The position numbers were made by a program, and so were the translations under genes. A model generated the notes under the pieces. That model saw nothing but the letters and a program-made list of their open reading frames with translations. It ran no database searches and was not told the origin of the DNA. Shown piece by piece: positions 12,201 through 21,000 of a DNA stretch of 37,500 bases. The stretch comes from Halisarca cf. caerulea (lineage: Eukaryota; Porifera; Demospongiae; Chondrillida; Halisarcidae): contig CAUJGJ010000332.1 of NCBI GenBank assembly GCA_963170055.1, forward strand, positions 1,472,501-1,510,000. Direction: 5' to 3'. How positions within the stretch are numbered: the first letter of the stretch is position 1; each line of letters opens with the position of its first letter.

Positions 12201-13286
12201 CAGATCTCAGGTGAGCATTCTAGAATCAAACAGAGCGCCAAGAATCTCCCACACTACCGTGGAAGTCATTTCAGCAAAGAGTTCATTCAGAGCCACCTAG
12301 GGGAATTCCAGTGCCACCTACAAAGAATTGCTCACTATCTTGTACATGGGGAAGGGGTGTGGTGGCATAGATCTCCTGAAGGTACTGTAATGTTCCTAGA
12401 CAGTGACCTAGACCTAGAGTACCGTACTGAGGGCCCCAATGTATTACACTTCAGGAGTGCATCCTTGAAGGATGTCTCAGCTAGAGCTGATCAATGTTGG
12501 AGGGCAATCCTACAAGACAAAATAGGCCTTCCCATCACAGCTGTGAGGAACTATGACTGCAGTGGTTCAGTTCTTAATGTAACAGAATTTGGGCAAAGTT
12601 CCGAATCAGATGAACTTGTGACCCTTGATCCTAATGTATCTGAGGCAATGGACACTACACTTATGAGCACTGAAGACCTCTCAGGCCTAACATATGCTGA
12701 CAGTGACCTGTTGTCTGTGTCCAATGAATCAATCCCTATACCAATAACAACCTCCACCCCACAAAGAAACCAGCACACACCAGTAGAACATAGCAATGCT
12801 ACAGCTGGGTGTGATATGGAGCCTGATGAGACTGAGTCAACAGCAGTGCTGAACACAATGTTGCCACCTCAAGTGAGCGACAGTAGTCTAAGAGAACAGT
12901 CAGCAACTACTACTGCAATACAGTCTAGCCATAGAATTGAAACCACAGTTGCTGCAAGTCAGTCTAGCCATAGAATTGAAACTACAACCCAGGCAACTGC
13001 TCAGGAGTACACATTCCAGTCTAAACTTGCCCATGCCTTGAGCAGAACTGTAGGGAATTTTCCAGAATTGAAGACCCTAGACGAACTGACTACTGCAGGT
13101 AATACCAATTCGAATGAGTACAGATTGTTAAAACTATTCTTTAGAAGAAAGCTAGTATCTTTGCGTACTAAAATACAGATTGAAATGGTTGTATTGGAAA
13201 GGAACAAACAGAAAAAGACAGACACATACAGAAAGATGTCAAATGACCTAAAGAAGGCCACTGTACTACTAACTCATGTGGCCTAA
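9222..13286 (+). CDS. Large transposon-related protein, SAP-like motif and putative RNase H-type DDE core
   Basis: The frame is uninterrupted from the acceptor at 9222; the first ATG is at 9237 and gives 1349 aa. The N-terminal third is low complexity (Ser, Thr, Lys) with a basic KKTKKRW stretch. The core has VWSDHSVLLGYG (D568), a Cys/His cluster NYCCLVCDCH (C682, C683, C686, C688, H689), a SAP-like LSREQLRQEL...GMTDIL stretch (about 732-765), EPLHDLKGH (D802) and NTEAEERLFKQ (E942-E945). From memory, similar uncharacterised multi-copy proteins occur in cnidarians and sponges with the same WxDHS, EPLHDLKGH and RLFxQ blocks. I infer an RNase H-fold transposase-like core with D568, D802 and an E near 944; this is unproven. 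The C-terminus has two near-identical 13-residue SSHRIETT repeats and a Lys-rich end. An AATAAA lies 93 bases past the stop. Confidence 0.8.
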   Translation, partial: VVAVTVMFKENTGLVLNCGYARTAICQLYGKPPSEKGKKKTSNPSKVQSKTNSTNDTSLELSLGSKVSPYKENGMPRLLESEVEGVVSTVSKTSNKLQCHVEGQGNRTDVNMQSSDNTDGACSSSSSTHITVQLAHEQTTQDSGPRKQIKHLDPQQTFLDNFGAICNLDKSDFITVNATTPSKFDRMVKKVIAAFNSKWHPVEDRSEYIKTFSLAKWQKMDKKSQQSHSVSNCIACAVEHTELQQAMPLRPLFRCENEENLHGPLEQVSAKEFARAHYDKINSLCLSSTGQPFAEVAINHIQPFKNVVKNTQKQCTDEVKKALAENAVIRVHAQDTSFTKYDKQRLGMFYDNPDTTQSKKTKKRWPLKESDCQNTREFQALCHKLQNWDKTEKFVGSALAKQFAIRGTDAGHRIKLLALELGCEIPETEVVPKQRRILKKYQNSDVSMPALPTSKKLKVQEKELLETNIISVGSPCCPLPVTYYKHGERCEKTAMGRKYSLTEIRQKLTDKHRYLMRMYTESQISEMSRDKILALVSKVAPSALPEFESKEIHNMRSLLREYQCNRSLWVWSDHSVLLGYGLVVFVVGAVYNPLVYLTDEEVARSSKSTMSVQETVEQGEVYIIAHCSSSSADQAGLIPERVACLDSLSDPIVLDNGLELHDSLQFFKGDKQSAWFEAGIQRGGNYCCLVCDCHVKDFVDYTAVVQCSKLRNLDDIQKMATCGVFGKVPNKVSSFESLSREQLRQELVNRKIYDFPPNNKKGMTDILKDHLCGVQRVPALLLLNPTVDLCDMNLFKYTVLSFEPLHDLKGHIATLLSKLPSVITQPGVKSKVQEYLFDFHKKPKLYGSDYRNALLQVMHILVLSKLDTNDPVHVLISTLVKISEIVYSNDSKRSPRQCLQFYNCAFLHHVIYIDLFKPDRCSIYFHSMLMHGPVQHELVCSRSTNTEAEERLFKQAGRAAMNTDHKVDGFVESLLIKLQCKQLDSSPEPTCYSQISGEHSRIKQSAKNLPHYRGSHFSKEFIQSHLGEFQCHLQRIAHYLVHGEGVWWHRSPEGTVMFLDSDLDLEYRTEGPNVLHFRSASLKDVSARADQCWRAILQDKIGLPITAVRNYDCSGSVLNVTEFGQSSESDELVTLDPNVSEAMDTTLMSTEDLSGLTYADSDLLSVSNESIPIPITTSTPQRNQHTPVEHSNATAGCDMEPDETESTAVLNTMLPPQVSDSSLREQSATTTAIQSSHRIETTVAASQSSHRIETTTQATAQEYTFQSKLAHALSRTVGNFPELKTLDELTTAGNTNSNEYRLLKLFFRRKLVSLRTKIQIEMVVLERNKQKKTDTYRKMSNDLKKATVLLTHVA

Positions 13287-13378
13287 GTTAAAAGCTATAT
13301 GCTTATCATTACATACGTAGTTATTACAGTCTTAGACTGGGAAGTCTTCAACTTGTATAATGACACACATGATTGTCA

Positions 13379-13384
13379 AATAAA
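13379..13384 (+). promoter_or_regulatory. Polyadenylation signal AATAAA
   Basis: A canonical hexamer 93 bases downstream of the stop codon of the 1349-aa ORF, in AT-rich sequence. It supports a cellular-type transcript end. Confidence 0.6.
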
Positions 13385-13799
13385 TTAAGACCAGTAAATC
13401 ATGTTGATTGTGGTTTACACTGTGTCTGAATGGGGAGATCTGCTTGAATAGGAGCCCAAGTAAGACAAGAGTTAATTTTACCTGCATGCTAAACAGCTGA
13501 ATATGCTCCCCTCATTGAATGCTGTTGCATGGTAATGAATGTCTGTTGGGTCTATCCTGGAATAGTGGATCAACAAAAGGTTTTTTTAAAAACCACCACA
13601 TTACCTAAGAGAATCTCAACAGCCATGCATGGGGTCTGTGATAGGACCCCATGTGGTAGTACATCATTTAGTTAAGGCACCTCACTGGAACCATGACTAG
13701 GAGTATTTAAGCATAGACTCTAGTCTAGTCTAGTCTATGATTTAAGCACACTCCAGTCACAAGCCTACTGTAACTGCTGTTTCAACTAGTCAACTTGAA
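13385..13799. other. Intergenic; probable 5' region of the CCCH gene
   Basis: About 13700-13750 contains GTATTTAAGC and a tandem TCTAGTCTAGTCTAGTCTA run inside a short palindrome (CATAGACT...AGTCTATG). No coding signal was seen. A promoter role is inferred only from position. Confidence 0.3.
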
Positions 13800-14411
13800 A
13801 TGTCTAGTACTATTAACATTAACAACAACATATATCAAGGAAAGTCCAAAGCAAGTGAGCAAAGTGAGTTTATAATCGATGGGACTGTGCAAATGTCTAT
13901 CGTATCTACGTAATAGCTCTTTAATTCGTACAGAGAAAAAAAAGAAATACAAAACCAAAGTTTGCCGATTTTTTGGTTCTAGAGATGGGTGCAGAAAAGG
14001 TGACAAATGCACTTTCCTGCACATCAACCGGAGTGACTTGCACCATATGGTAAGTGCAGTAACTGTAATTGTTACACTTATTTCAGGTTGCGACCCATTA
14101 GGATTATATATCATGGGATGATATTCACAAAATACTACCATGGTAGTATATGTTTCCCACACAATATTATTATCTGATTCTATGGTTTCCCCCTACAGAT
14201 TCAATCTGCAGGACAGAGCCTATCTCCAAGTCCCTACCCTTCGACAATCTGCACACCCCATGGCCACCTTTCACCAGTACCATTATCCACCCCGCTAGCA
14301 TACATTCCCACCACTACCACCAAACAAGCTATTGTCACTCCTCCTGCACACCTGGTCCACATGTCATTACCAATACATACACCACTACAATATACAACCA
14401 CTACCACCACC

Positions 14412-14443
<32 letters not shown>

Positions 14444-14624
14444 CATCCCCACCACCACCAACATCCCCACCACCACCACCAACATCCCCACCACCCCTAC
14501 CACCACCAACACCATCAACTTCACCCCCACCACCACACACATATCCAATCTTACCCCCTCAAGCAGCTTGGTGTACAGCCCCATAACCAAACAAATGGCG
14601 AATGTTGCCATTACCGATAATTAA
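13800..14624 (+). CDS. CCCH zinc-finger protein with Thr/Asn/Pro-rich tail (three exons)
   Basis: Exons 13800-13863, 13934-14049 and 14199-14624 join in frame (phases 1 and 0) to give 201 aa. The start ATG at 13800 follows CTTGAAA and opens MSSTINI. Donors are A-GTGAGT and ATG-GTAAGT; acceptors are CGTACAG and CCCTACAG. Exon 2 encodes a basic KKKKKYKTK run, then one C-x8-C-x5-C-x3-H finger (C32, C41, C47, H51), the RNA-binding type found in many mRNA-regulatory proteins. Exon 3 encodes a Ser/Pro/Thr-rich tail with poly-Thr, poly-Asn and repeated NIPTTT, built on an ACC/AAC trinucleotide tract at about 14390-14540. RNA binding is inferred from the finger. With only one finger, the subfamily cannot be assigned. 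The other two frames of the tract are also long and open, but only this one links to the finger exon. Confidence 0.75.
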
Positions 14625-14660
14625 CTGAACATTTACGTAGCAGCATTAACTTTGTAACCA

Positions 14661-15211
14661 TTTATTTAATTAATGTATAATTTACTTACTGGCTTTGTTT
14701 ACTTGTAATGTTGGGCAGGCTAAGTTGTCCAGGCTGCGCGGCAGTGAGAACCGAACGGTGCACGTATACGCGTTGATCGGGAAGTTTAGAGCGCCGGTGC
14801 AATAGATACTTTCGTCCATGCAGCACTTCAATGCCTTAACTGGATGACAATCCATGCAAATGTACAAAGAATCGTACAGTATAAGAGGTATCCCCATTGT
14901 AAACGTGGATTTTTGTTGAAACGGCCATATTAAAAAAAAGGCAAGCACGCAAGCGTGGCAGCCAGTATATTCGCGCGTATATTGTCGTGTGGGACGTGGT
15001 CACATGGCGAGAGCGTGATAAAGTGTCCGAGGCGTGACGATCTAATCGCATACCTGCCAAACCGCAAAACGCCCCTTACCAGCCTCAATTCGGACATAAC
15101 TTACCTGCATGGATTTTCTTCTCATTTTGTTGTCTGACTCTATTCCTGCAAACGAAACGTACAATAATTAATACTTGTCTACCATGCAAATCCTTACGTT
15201 TAATACTAACC
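14661..15211 (-). CDS. Possible small spliced gene divergent from ABCD
   Basis: On the minus strand a donor GGCGCCAG-GTTAGT (exon ending 15211), a 41-base exon 15145-15105 (TTTGCAG / CATGCAG-GTAAGT) and an acceptor GGTTTGGCAG at 15054 line up. An AATAAA signal lies at 14666-14661. Translating from an ATG in the first exon gives a frame of about 100 aa ending at 14836. A second overlapping frame (14948-14682, Cys-rich, YICMDCHPVKALKCCMD) is equally open. I recognise neither product. The splice signals and polyA site support a transcript more than either protein. It would be head-to-head with ABCD and tail-to-tail with the CCCH gene. Confidence 0.3.
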
Positions 15212-15326
15212 TGGCGCCACCGACCCAGTTCATCTCTAGCATTAACGTAGACCTGCTGGCGCTGTCGGTTCGTTCGTGTTCCCGCGTCGAAGCGAATGTA
15301 TGTCACGTGACCAGCAGACGCACATT

Positions 15327-16580
15327 GTAAATAAACAAAAATGGAGTCCCCCGCTGTAGACAAAGAAAAGGTTTTGAGGCGGCTAGGGCGGATTTCGGCT
15401 GTTGCTATCTCTGGGTCAGCACTAGTGTTATTATTAAGAAGATGGCATTCGTCTCGCAAGAAGCAGAAAGATATCGCACTTGTCGAAGCCAATAAGGCCA
15501 GAACAAGTCTACACCCAGAACTCAACAAACGCTTCTTAAAGGAGCTAATGAGCCTTCTCAAGTTATGCTTCCCAGGATTAGTATCCAAAGAAGTGTTTCT
15601 GTTCTTGTGTCACACGGCATCCCTTTTTACCCGTACTTTCTTGTCCATTTACGTCGCCCAAATAGATGGCTACCTGGTTAAAGCCATAGTTGAACGCAAT
15701 CTTCGTAGATTTGTGTGGAATCTGGTCAGATTCATGATGGTGGCTCTTCCTGCTACCTTTATCAACAGCTTAATAAGATTTCTCGAAAGCAAACTCGCAT
15801 TGGCCTTCCGAACCCAGCTTGTACAACACGCTTACAAATTGTACTTTTCCGAAGATGTCTACTACAAAGTGGGGAACCTTGACAATCGGTTAGCCAATGC
15901 AGACCATTCAATGACAGAGGACATCAGGAATTTCAGTGAATCGGTAGCTCACATCTATTCTCATATCAGCAAGCCCATACTGGACCTGTTCATGATGTCG
16001 GCTGCATTCGTTGTCATGACCAAGAAGACCCATAGTGACACAGGATTGGTTCCGGTTTTGCTGGCTGTCTCTGTCACAAGTCTGACTGGGGTCATCCTGA
16101 AGCTAGTCTCTCCCCAGTTTGGGAAGCTGGTTGCCGATGAGGCAAGGCACTATGGATATCTCCGCTATGTTCATTCCAGAATCATTGCTAATTCGGAGGA
16201 GATTGCATTTTACCAAGGAGATAGGGTTAGTTGTTGTTCATACAATGGGAATGGGAGTTTTACTTAACATAGACGGACCACTATCCTAGGGAGCTGCTAT
16301 GGTATGCTTCATTGAAACACGACATGTTCTGTTGGTGTTTATGCATATGTAACTGTTGTCAATACTGAATGGCAATGCAGCTGTATTGTATTGTAATCTA
16401 TTGTACATACATAGTATTAGTTTACTAAGAAGGGTACCCCTCAGCATTGTGTGCTCTCGTGTGCTCTAATGCATATGTACATACTGTAGTGGAACCTGCC
16501 TAACCCGGCACCTCTATAAACCAGCATTCACTTCGACTGGCCAAGATTCTCTGCTCCCAACCATTAATCTTTTTTACCAT
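15327..16580 (+). repeat. Tandem duplication, copy A (contains ABCD exon 1A)
   Basis: Homologous to 16778-18013. The left edge is sharp, at GTAAATAAACAAAAATGG, just 14 bases before the ATG. The right edge is in the middle of a pogo-like MITE, around ACCATTAAT. Flanking sequence on either side is unrelated between copies. Confidence 0.9.
15341..16225 (+). CDS. ABCD1/2: Duplicate first exon (1A) of the ABCD transporter
   Basis: 885 bp, 295 codons, no stop or frameshift, ending in AGATAGG-GTTAGT exactly like exon 1B at 16792-17676. By hand count it differs from 1B at 28 of 885 bases and 10 of 295 residues: L30I, N51D, L57Q, R64H, I108V, S220P, T230A, D233N, L240M and V243I. The changes are enriched at synonymous sites. 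It encodes the whole N-terminal half: the likely PEX19-binding leucine-rich segment (about 61-81), most transmembrane helices and the EAA-like [10 protein letters not shown] motif (284-293). Splicing directly to exon 2 (18987) keeps frame and skips 1B, which has no acceptor before it. Read alone it would stop 14 codons into the intron. It is either an alternative first exon with its own promoter or an assembly duplicate. Confidence 0.85.
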
Positions 16581-16638
16581 GGATTTTTAGGTTTGGATAG
16601 ACTGAACGAACTGTTTTAGCCGCCACGTGGTCCGTGGT

Positions 16639-16736
16639 TAGTCTCGTACCCAGACCGTCACTCGGGTGCCGCCATTTTATACCGCCGTCGGGTAGAATAA
16701 AATGGCAGCCGGCGGGAGGGTCTGGGTATCAGACTA
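16639..16736. mobile_element. 98-bp MULE-type MITE with 9-bp target duplication
   Basis: 18-bp terminal inverted repeats TAGTCTCGTACCCAGACC and GGTCTGGGTATCAGACTA (two mismatches) are bounded by a perfect 9-bp direct repeat GTCCGTGGT (16630-16638 and 16737-16745). A 9-bp duplication is the hallmark of Mutator-like elements. Inside are GCCGCCATTTTA and AAAATGGCAGCC, inverted YY1-like words. It lies about 50 bp before the start of copy B of the duplication. Confidence 0.8.
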
Positions 16737-16777
16737 GTCCGTGGTGTTAGGCTGATCTTAATAGGCGTACACATATC

Positions 16778-18013
16778 GTAAATAAACAAAAATGGAGTCC
16801 CCCGCTGTAGACAAAGAAAAGGTTTTGAGGCGACTTGGGCGGATTTCGGCTGTTGCTATCTCTGGGTCAGCACTAGTGATATTATTAAGAAGATGGCATT
16901 CGTCTCGCAAGAAGCAGAAAGATATCGCACTTGTCGAAGCCGATAAGGCCAGAACGAGTCAGCACCCAGAGCTCAACAAGCACTTCTTAAAGGAGCTAAT
17001 GAGCCTTCTCAAGTTATGCTTCCCAGGATTAGTATCCAAAGAAGTGTTTCTGTTCTTGTGTCACACGGCATCCCTTTTTACCCGTACTTTCTTGTCCATT
17101 TACGTCGCCCAAGTAGATGGCTACCTGGTTAAAGCCATAGTTGAACGCAATCTTCGTAGATTTGTGTGGAATCTGGTCAGATTCATGATGGTGGCTCTTC
17201 CTGCTACCTTTATCAACAGCTTAATAAGATTTCTCGAAAGCAAACTCGCATTAGCCTTCCGAACCCAGCTTGTACAACACGCTTACAAATTGTACTTTTC
17301 CGAAGATGTCTACTACAAAGTGGGGAACCTTGACAATCGGTTAGCCAATGCAGACCATTCAATGACAGAGGACATCAGGAATTTCAGTGAATCGGTAGCT
17401 CACATCTATTCTCATATCAGCAAGCCCATACTGGACTTGTTCATGATGCCTGCTGCATTCGTTGTCATGACCAAGAAGGCGCACAGTAACACAGGATTGG
17501 TTCCAGTTATGCTGGCCATCTCTGTCACAAGTTTGACTGGGGTCATCCTGAAGCTAGTCTCTCCCCAGTTTGGGAAGCTGGTTGCTGATGAGGCACGACA
17601 CTATGGATATCTCCGCTATGTTCATTCCAGAATCATTGCTAATTCGGAGGAGATTGCGTTTTACCAAGGAGATAGGGTTAGTTGTTGTTCATACAATGGG
17701 AATGGGAGTTTTACTTAACATGGACGGACCACTATCCTAGGGAGCTGCCATGGTATGCTTCATTGAAACACGGCATGTTCTGTTGGTGTTTTATGCATGC
17801 ATAACTGTTGTCAATATTGAATGGCAATACAGCTGTATTGTATCTATTATACATACATAGTATTAGTTTACTAAGAAAGGTACCCCTCAGTATTGTGTGC
17901 TCTAATGCATATGTACATACTGTAGTGGAACCTACCTAACCCGGCACCTCTATAAACCAGCATTCACTTTGACTGGCCAAGATCTCTGGCACCAACCATT
18001 AATGTTTTACCAT
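16778..18013 (+). repeat. Tandem duplication, copy B (contains ABCD exon 1B)
   Basis: Second copy of the block at 15327-16580, with exon identity about 97% and slightly lower identity with small indels in the intronic part. The pogo-like MITE at its 3' side is complete here (about 17933-18100) but truncated in copy A, which places the breakpoint inside the MITE. Confidence 0.9.
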
Positions 18014-21000
18014 ACAAATTAACCTCTATAATCCTGCAACCTGCTAATCCAGCACTGTTTTGCATTCCCCAATGGGTGCTGGTCATACAGGTCCCGCTGT
18101 ACATGGGGACCAGAATCATTGTTAACTTTGCACATACATAATTTAATATATGTACAAAATGGACTACGTAATTCTATTGGTTAACCATGGTATTGTGTGC
18201 ATAGTGCCTACACCAGCTGCAATTGGTATTTTAAGACAGTCCATCCCAGCAGTTGTGGTTAAAAGGTATTAATTTTGTGTTTGTATTAGTAGCAATGTCA
18301 ACCATGTACCCTTTACATGCACTCCTGTTGAATATGTATATTATTGTGATGTTTGTAGGCATAGAGTACATACGTACGTATATACCCAGTGTATGTATGA
18401 ACGTATGTAATTACATTCATACCTGCAATTACATCACAGTGTCTGATTATTCATGTTGCACATGTTGTATGTACAGTATGTATGTATGTATACTTACAGT
18501 GTGTTCACTGTACTGTGTAGGGATTGGATAGAGTGTACAATACAGCGTTACCTCTATAATCCGACACCTCTATAATCCGACACCTTCATAATCCGACACC
18601 TCTATCATCCGACATTATCTCTAATTTGACAAACTTTTGAGTTACAATATCATCTTAAAATATGGTAAGAGTCACTCTGTAATCCGACAACCTCCTAATC
18701 CAACACCTTTTTTCAAGCCTCATTGAGTGCCGGATACGCAGACATAGCTGCCATGGGTGCATACCATTCATGTTCTGCACTCTTCTCAGTATTTACATAC
18801 GTACATGCTTAAGCATGTATTTCTGCATTACGACTATGCTTACATGTGTTTACAAGGAGAGTTGTGGATTTGTACCTCGTGGAACAGTGTAGTATTATAG
18901 AATGTAAGTAGAATCTTTGGTATTGGTATTGATTGGGAATTCTGTATGGATTCCCTGTTATGATGAACCTTCCTTGGTCGATGTAGATTGAACATGGCCT
19001 CCTTCGTAGGAGCTTTGCAGCTCTTGCCGGACAAATGGAGAAGATCTTTCGTAAGAAGTTGTGGTACATCACGATTGAGCAGTTTCTGATCAAGTATGTG
19101 TGGAACACAGCGGGGTGCTGCATCATTGCTATGCCACTGCTGCTCAGCCTGAATCAAGGGGAATCTGTGGCAGAAGGAGTCAGTCTGAGAACCAAGGCCT
19201 ACACGACTGGTCGGCACTACCTCATGAATGGGGCTGACGCTATGGAACGCATCATGACCTCGTACAAGGAGGTTTGTGTTTATATTTTCACACAACATTA
19301 TTTCAGGGTAGTCTGTGGTATTATGGAGCATGAAACAAAATGGCAGAATAGGGATTTGTAAACTATATGTAAAGTGGATCCCTGTTAACAGATAATTGGC
19401 TAGCGGGAAATTTTGGTTAACACAAAAGCATCAAATTGCTCCTTCAATACCTCCTGTATTCCTACTGCAATTGTTGTGATAACTTGAAATTGTGACAAAT
19501 TGAACATTTTTCATCAGTCCTTTGTGTTGCATGTTAAGAGGGTAGTCCAACCTGTGTGGCTGTGTGGCTGTCAGTGGGGACTATGCAAAAGTACAGTACA
19601 TATCAATTACGTATGCCTTTTGTAGTAGTAGTAGTAGTAGTAGTATTTATACTGCCCCAATGCTTATGTACATGTATTGTTTAAGTTACAATGAGCCCCT
19701 CTTAAATGTGTGTGTATGTACGTACATGTGCAAAGCTGTACCGTATAGCGGGAAATTTCCACTGAGTAATAATTTCACAAATTTAAATTTGTGAATATCC
19801 CAACTTTTGCAAAAGTTTTGATTTGCAAAATCTCAGGGCTTCATTACAGACATCCACAGCTATGTATTCTTCTTGTTCGCTTTCTTGTGTACAGATCTCT
19901 ATTGCACAGGCAGCATTGTTTGCTTGTAGTTGTTTCAGTCAGTATAAAGCCATTTTGTTGGTTCAGAATGTGTATTGCACTGGTAGACCATCCTACCAGT
20001 GTACGTATGCACGTACATATGTGGGCAATGATACGTATGTTGGGCTCACATAGTACACACTGGGCAACTACACCATTGTTCTTTGTTGCATTTGATTTGG
20101 TTCAATTGCAGTTGGCACAGAGATTTTGTAGGTTGTCGTGCTATACGTCACCTTTTCAGTTCTTAAAACGAGACAATCAGGGAGCGTGCACCCCAAAACC
20201 TGATCCATTACAAAGCAAAAAGCCTCGAATCTTTGACTGAAGTCTGAATGGTGCAAATTTCTCCAGAATGAGCCATTTCATTTGCACAATACACATGAAG
20301 AAGCTACTTTGCCACTATCGTTTAAGTATAAATAATGGCTTTCTGAAATTTAGGGGTTCACAAAATGGAGCCACTCGCGAAAGTTTCCTGCTATATATAC
20401 AATATTTACATACACAAGTATGTACCACCCTGTATGCAGATTGTAGAGTTGGCTGGCTACACCTCTCGAGCTGCTGAGATGTTCAATGTCTTCAGAGAAG
20501 TCAAGGCAGGGAAGTGCATGATGACAAGTACGGTCTCCAGAGGAGAGAGTAAGTGGTGGGATAGTCTAAGGAGACGCACCAACAACCACAATTTGTGCAA
20601 TGTGCAGGTCTAATTGGGAGGGGGGGCACAGAGAGTATCACCCACCCCACCCCCCTTGAGATTTTATCCAAACTGTAGCACACATGCACAATTGCAACAG
20701 ACTGATTTGTGTACTCTATTCGGAAATTGCTTTAAGTTGCCTAAATTAGGCTCAGATACCACCTTACAAGACCTAAAAACTAAAACTTTCCCTGCTCCTC
20801 CAGAATCCCCCAGTATAAACTACGTACAGTAAAACCTGTCTATAATGACCGCTCAAGGGACCAAGTGATGGTGGTCTTTGTAGACAGGTGGTCCTTATAC
20901 AGAGGTGAAGTAGTACAACTGAGGTGGTCCATGGGGTAGCCTACAGCGGTCACTATAGACAGGTGGTCTTTCTATACAAGTGGTCTTTAAGACAGGTTTC

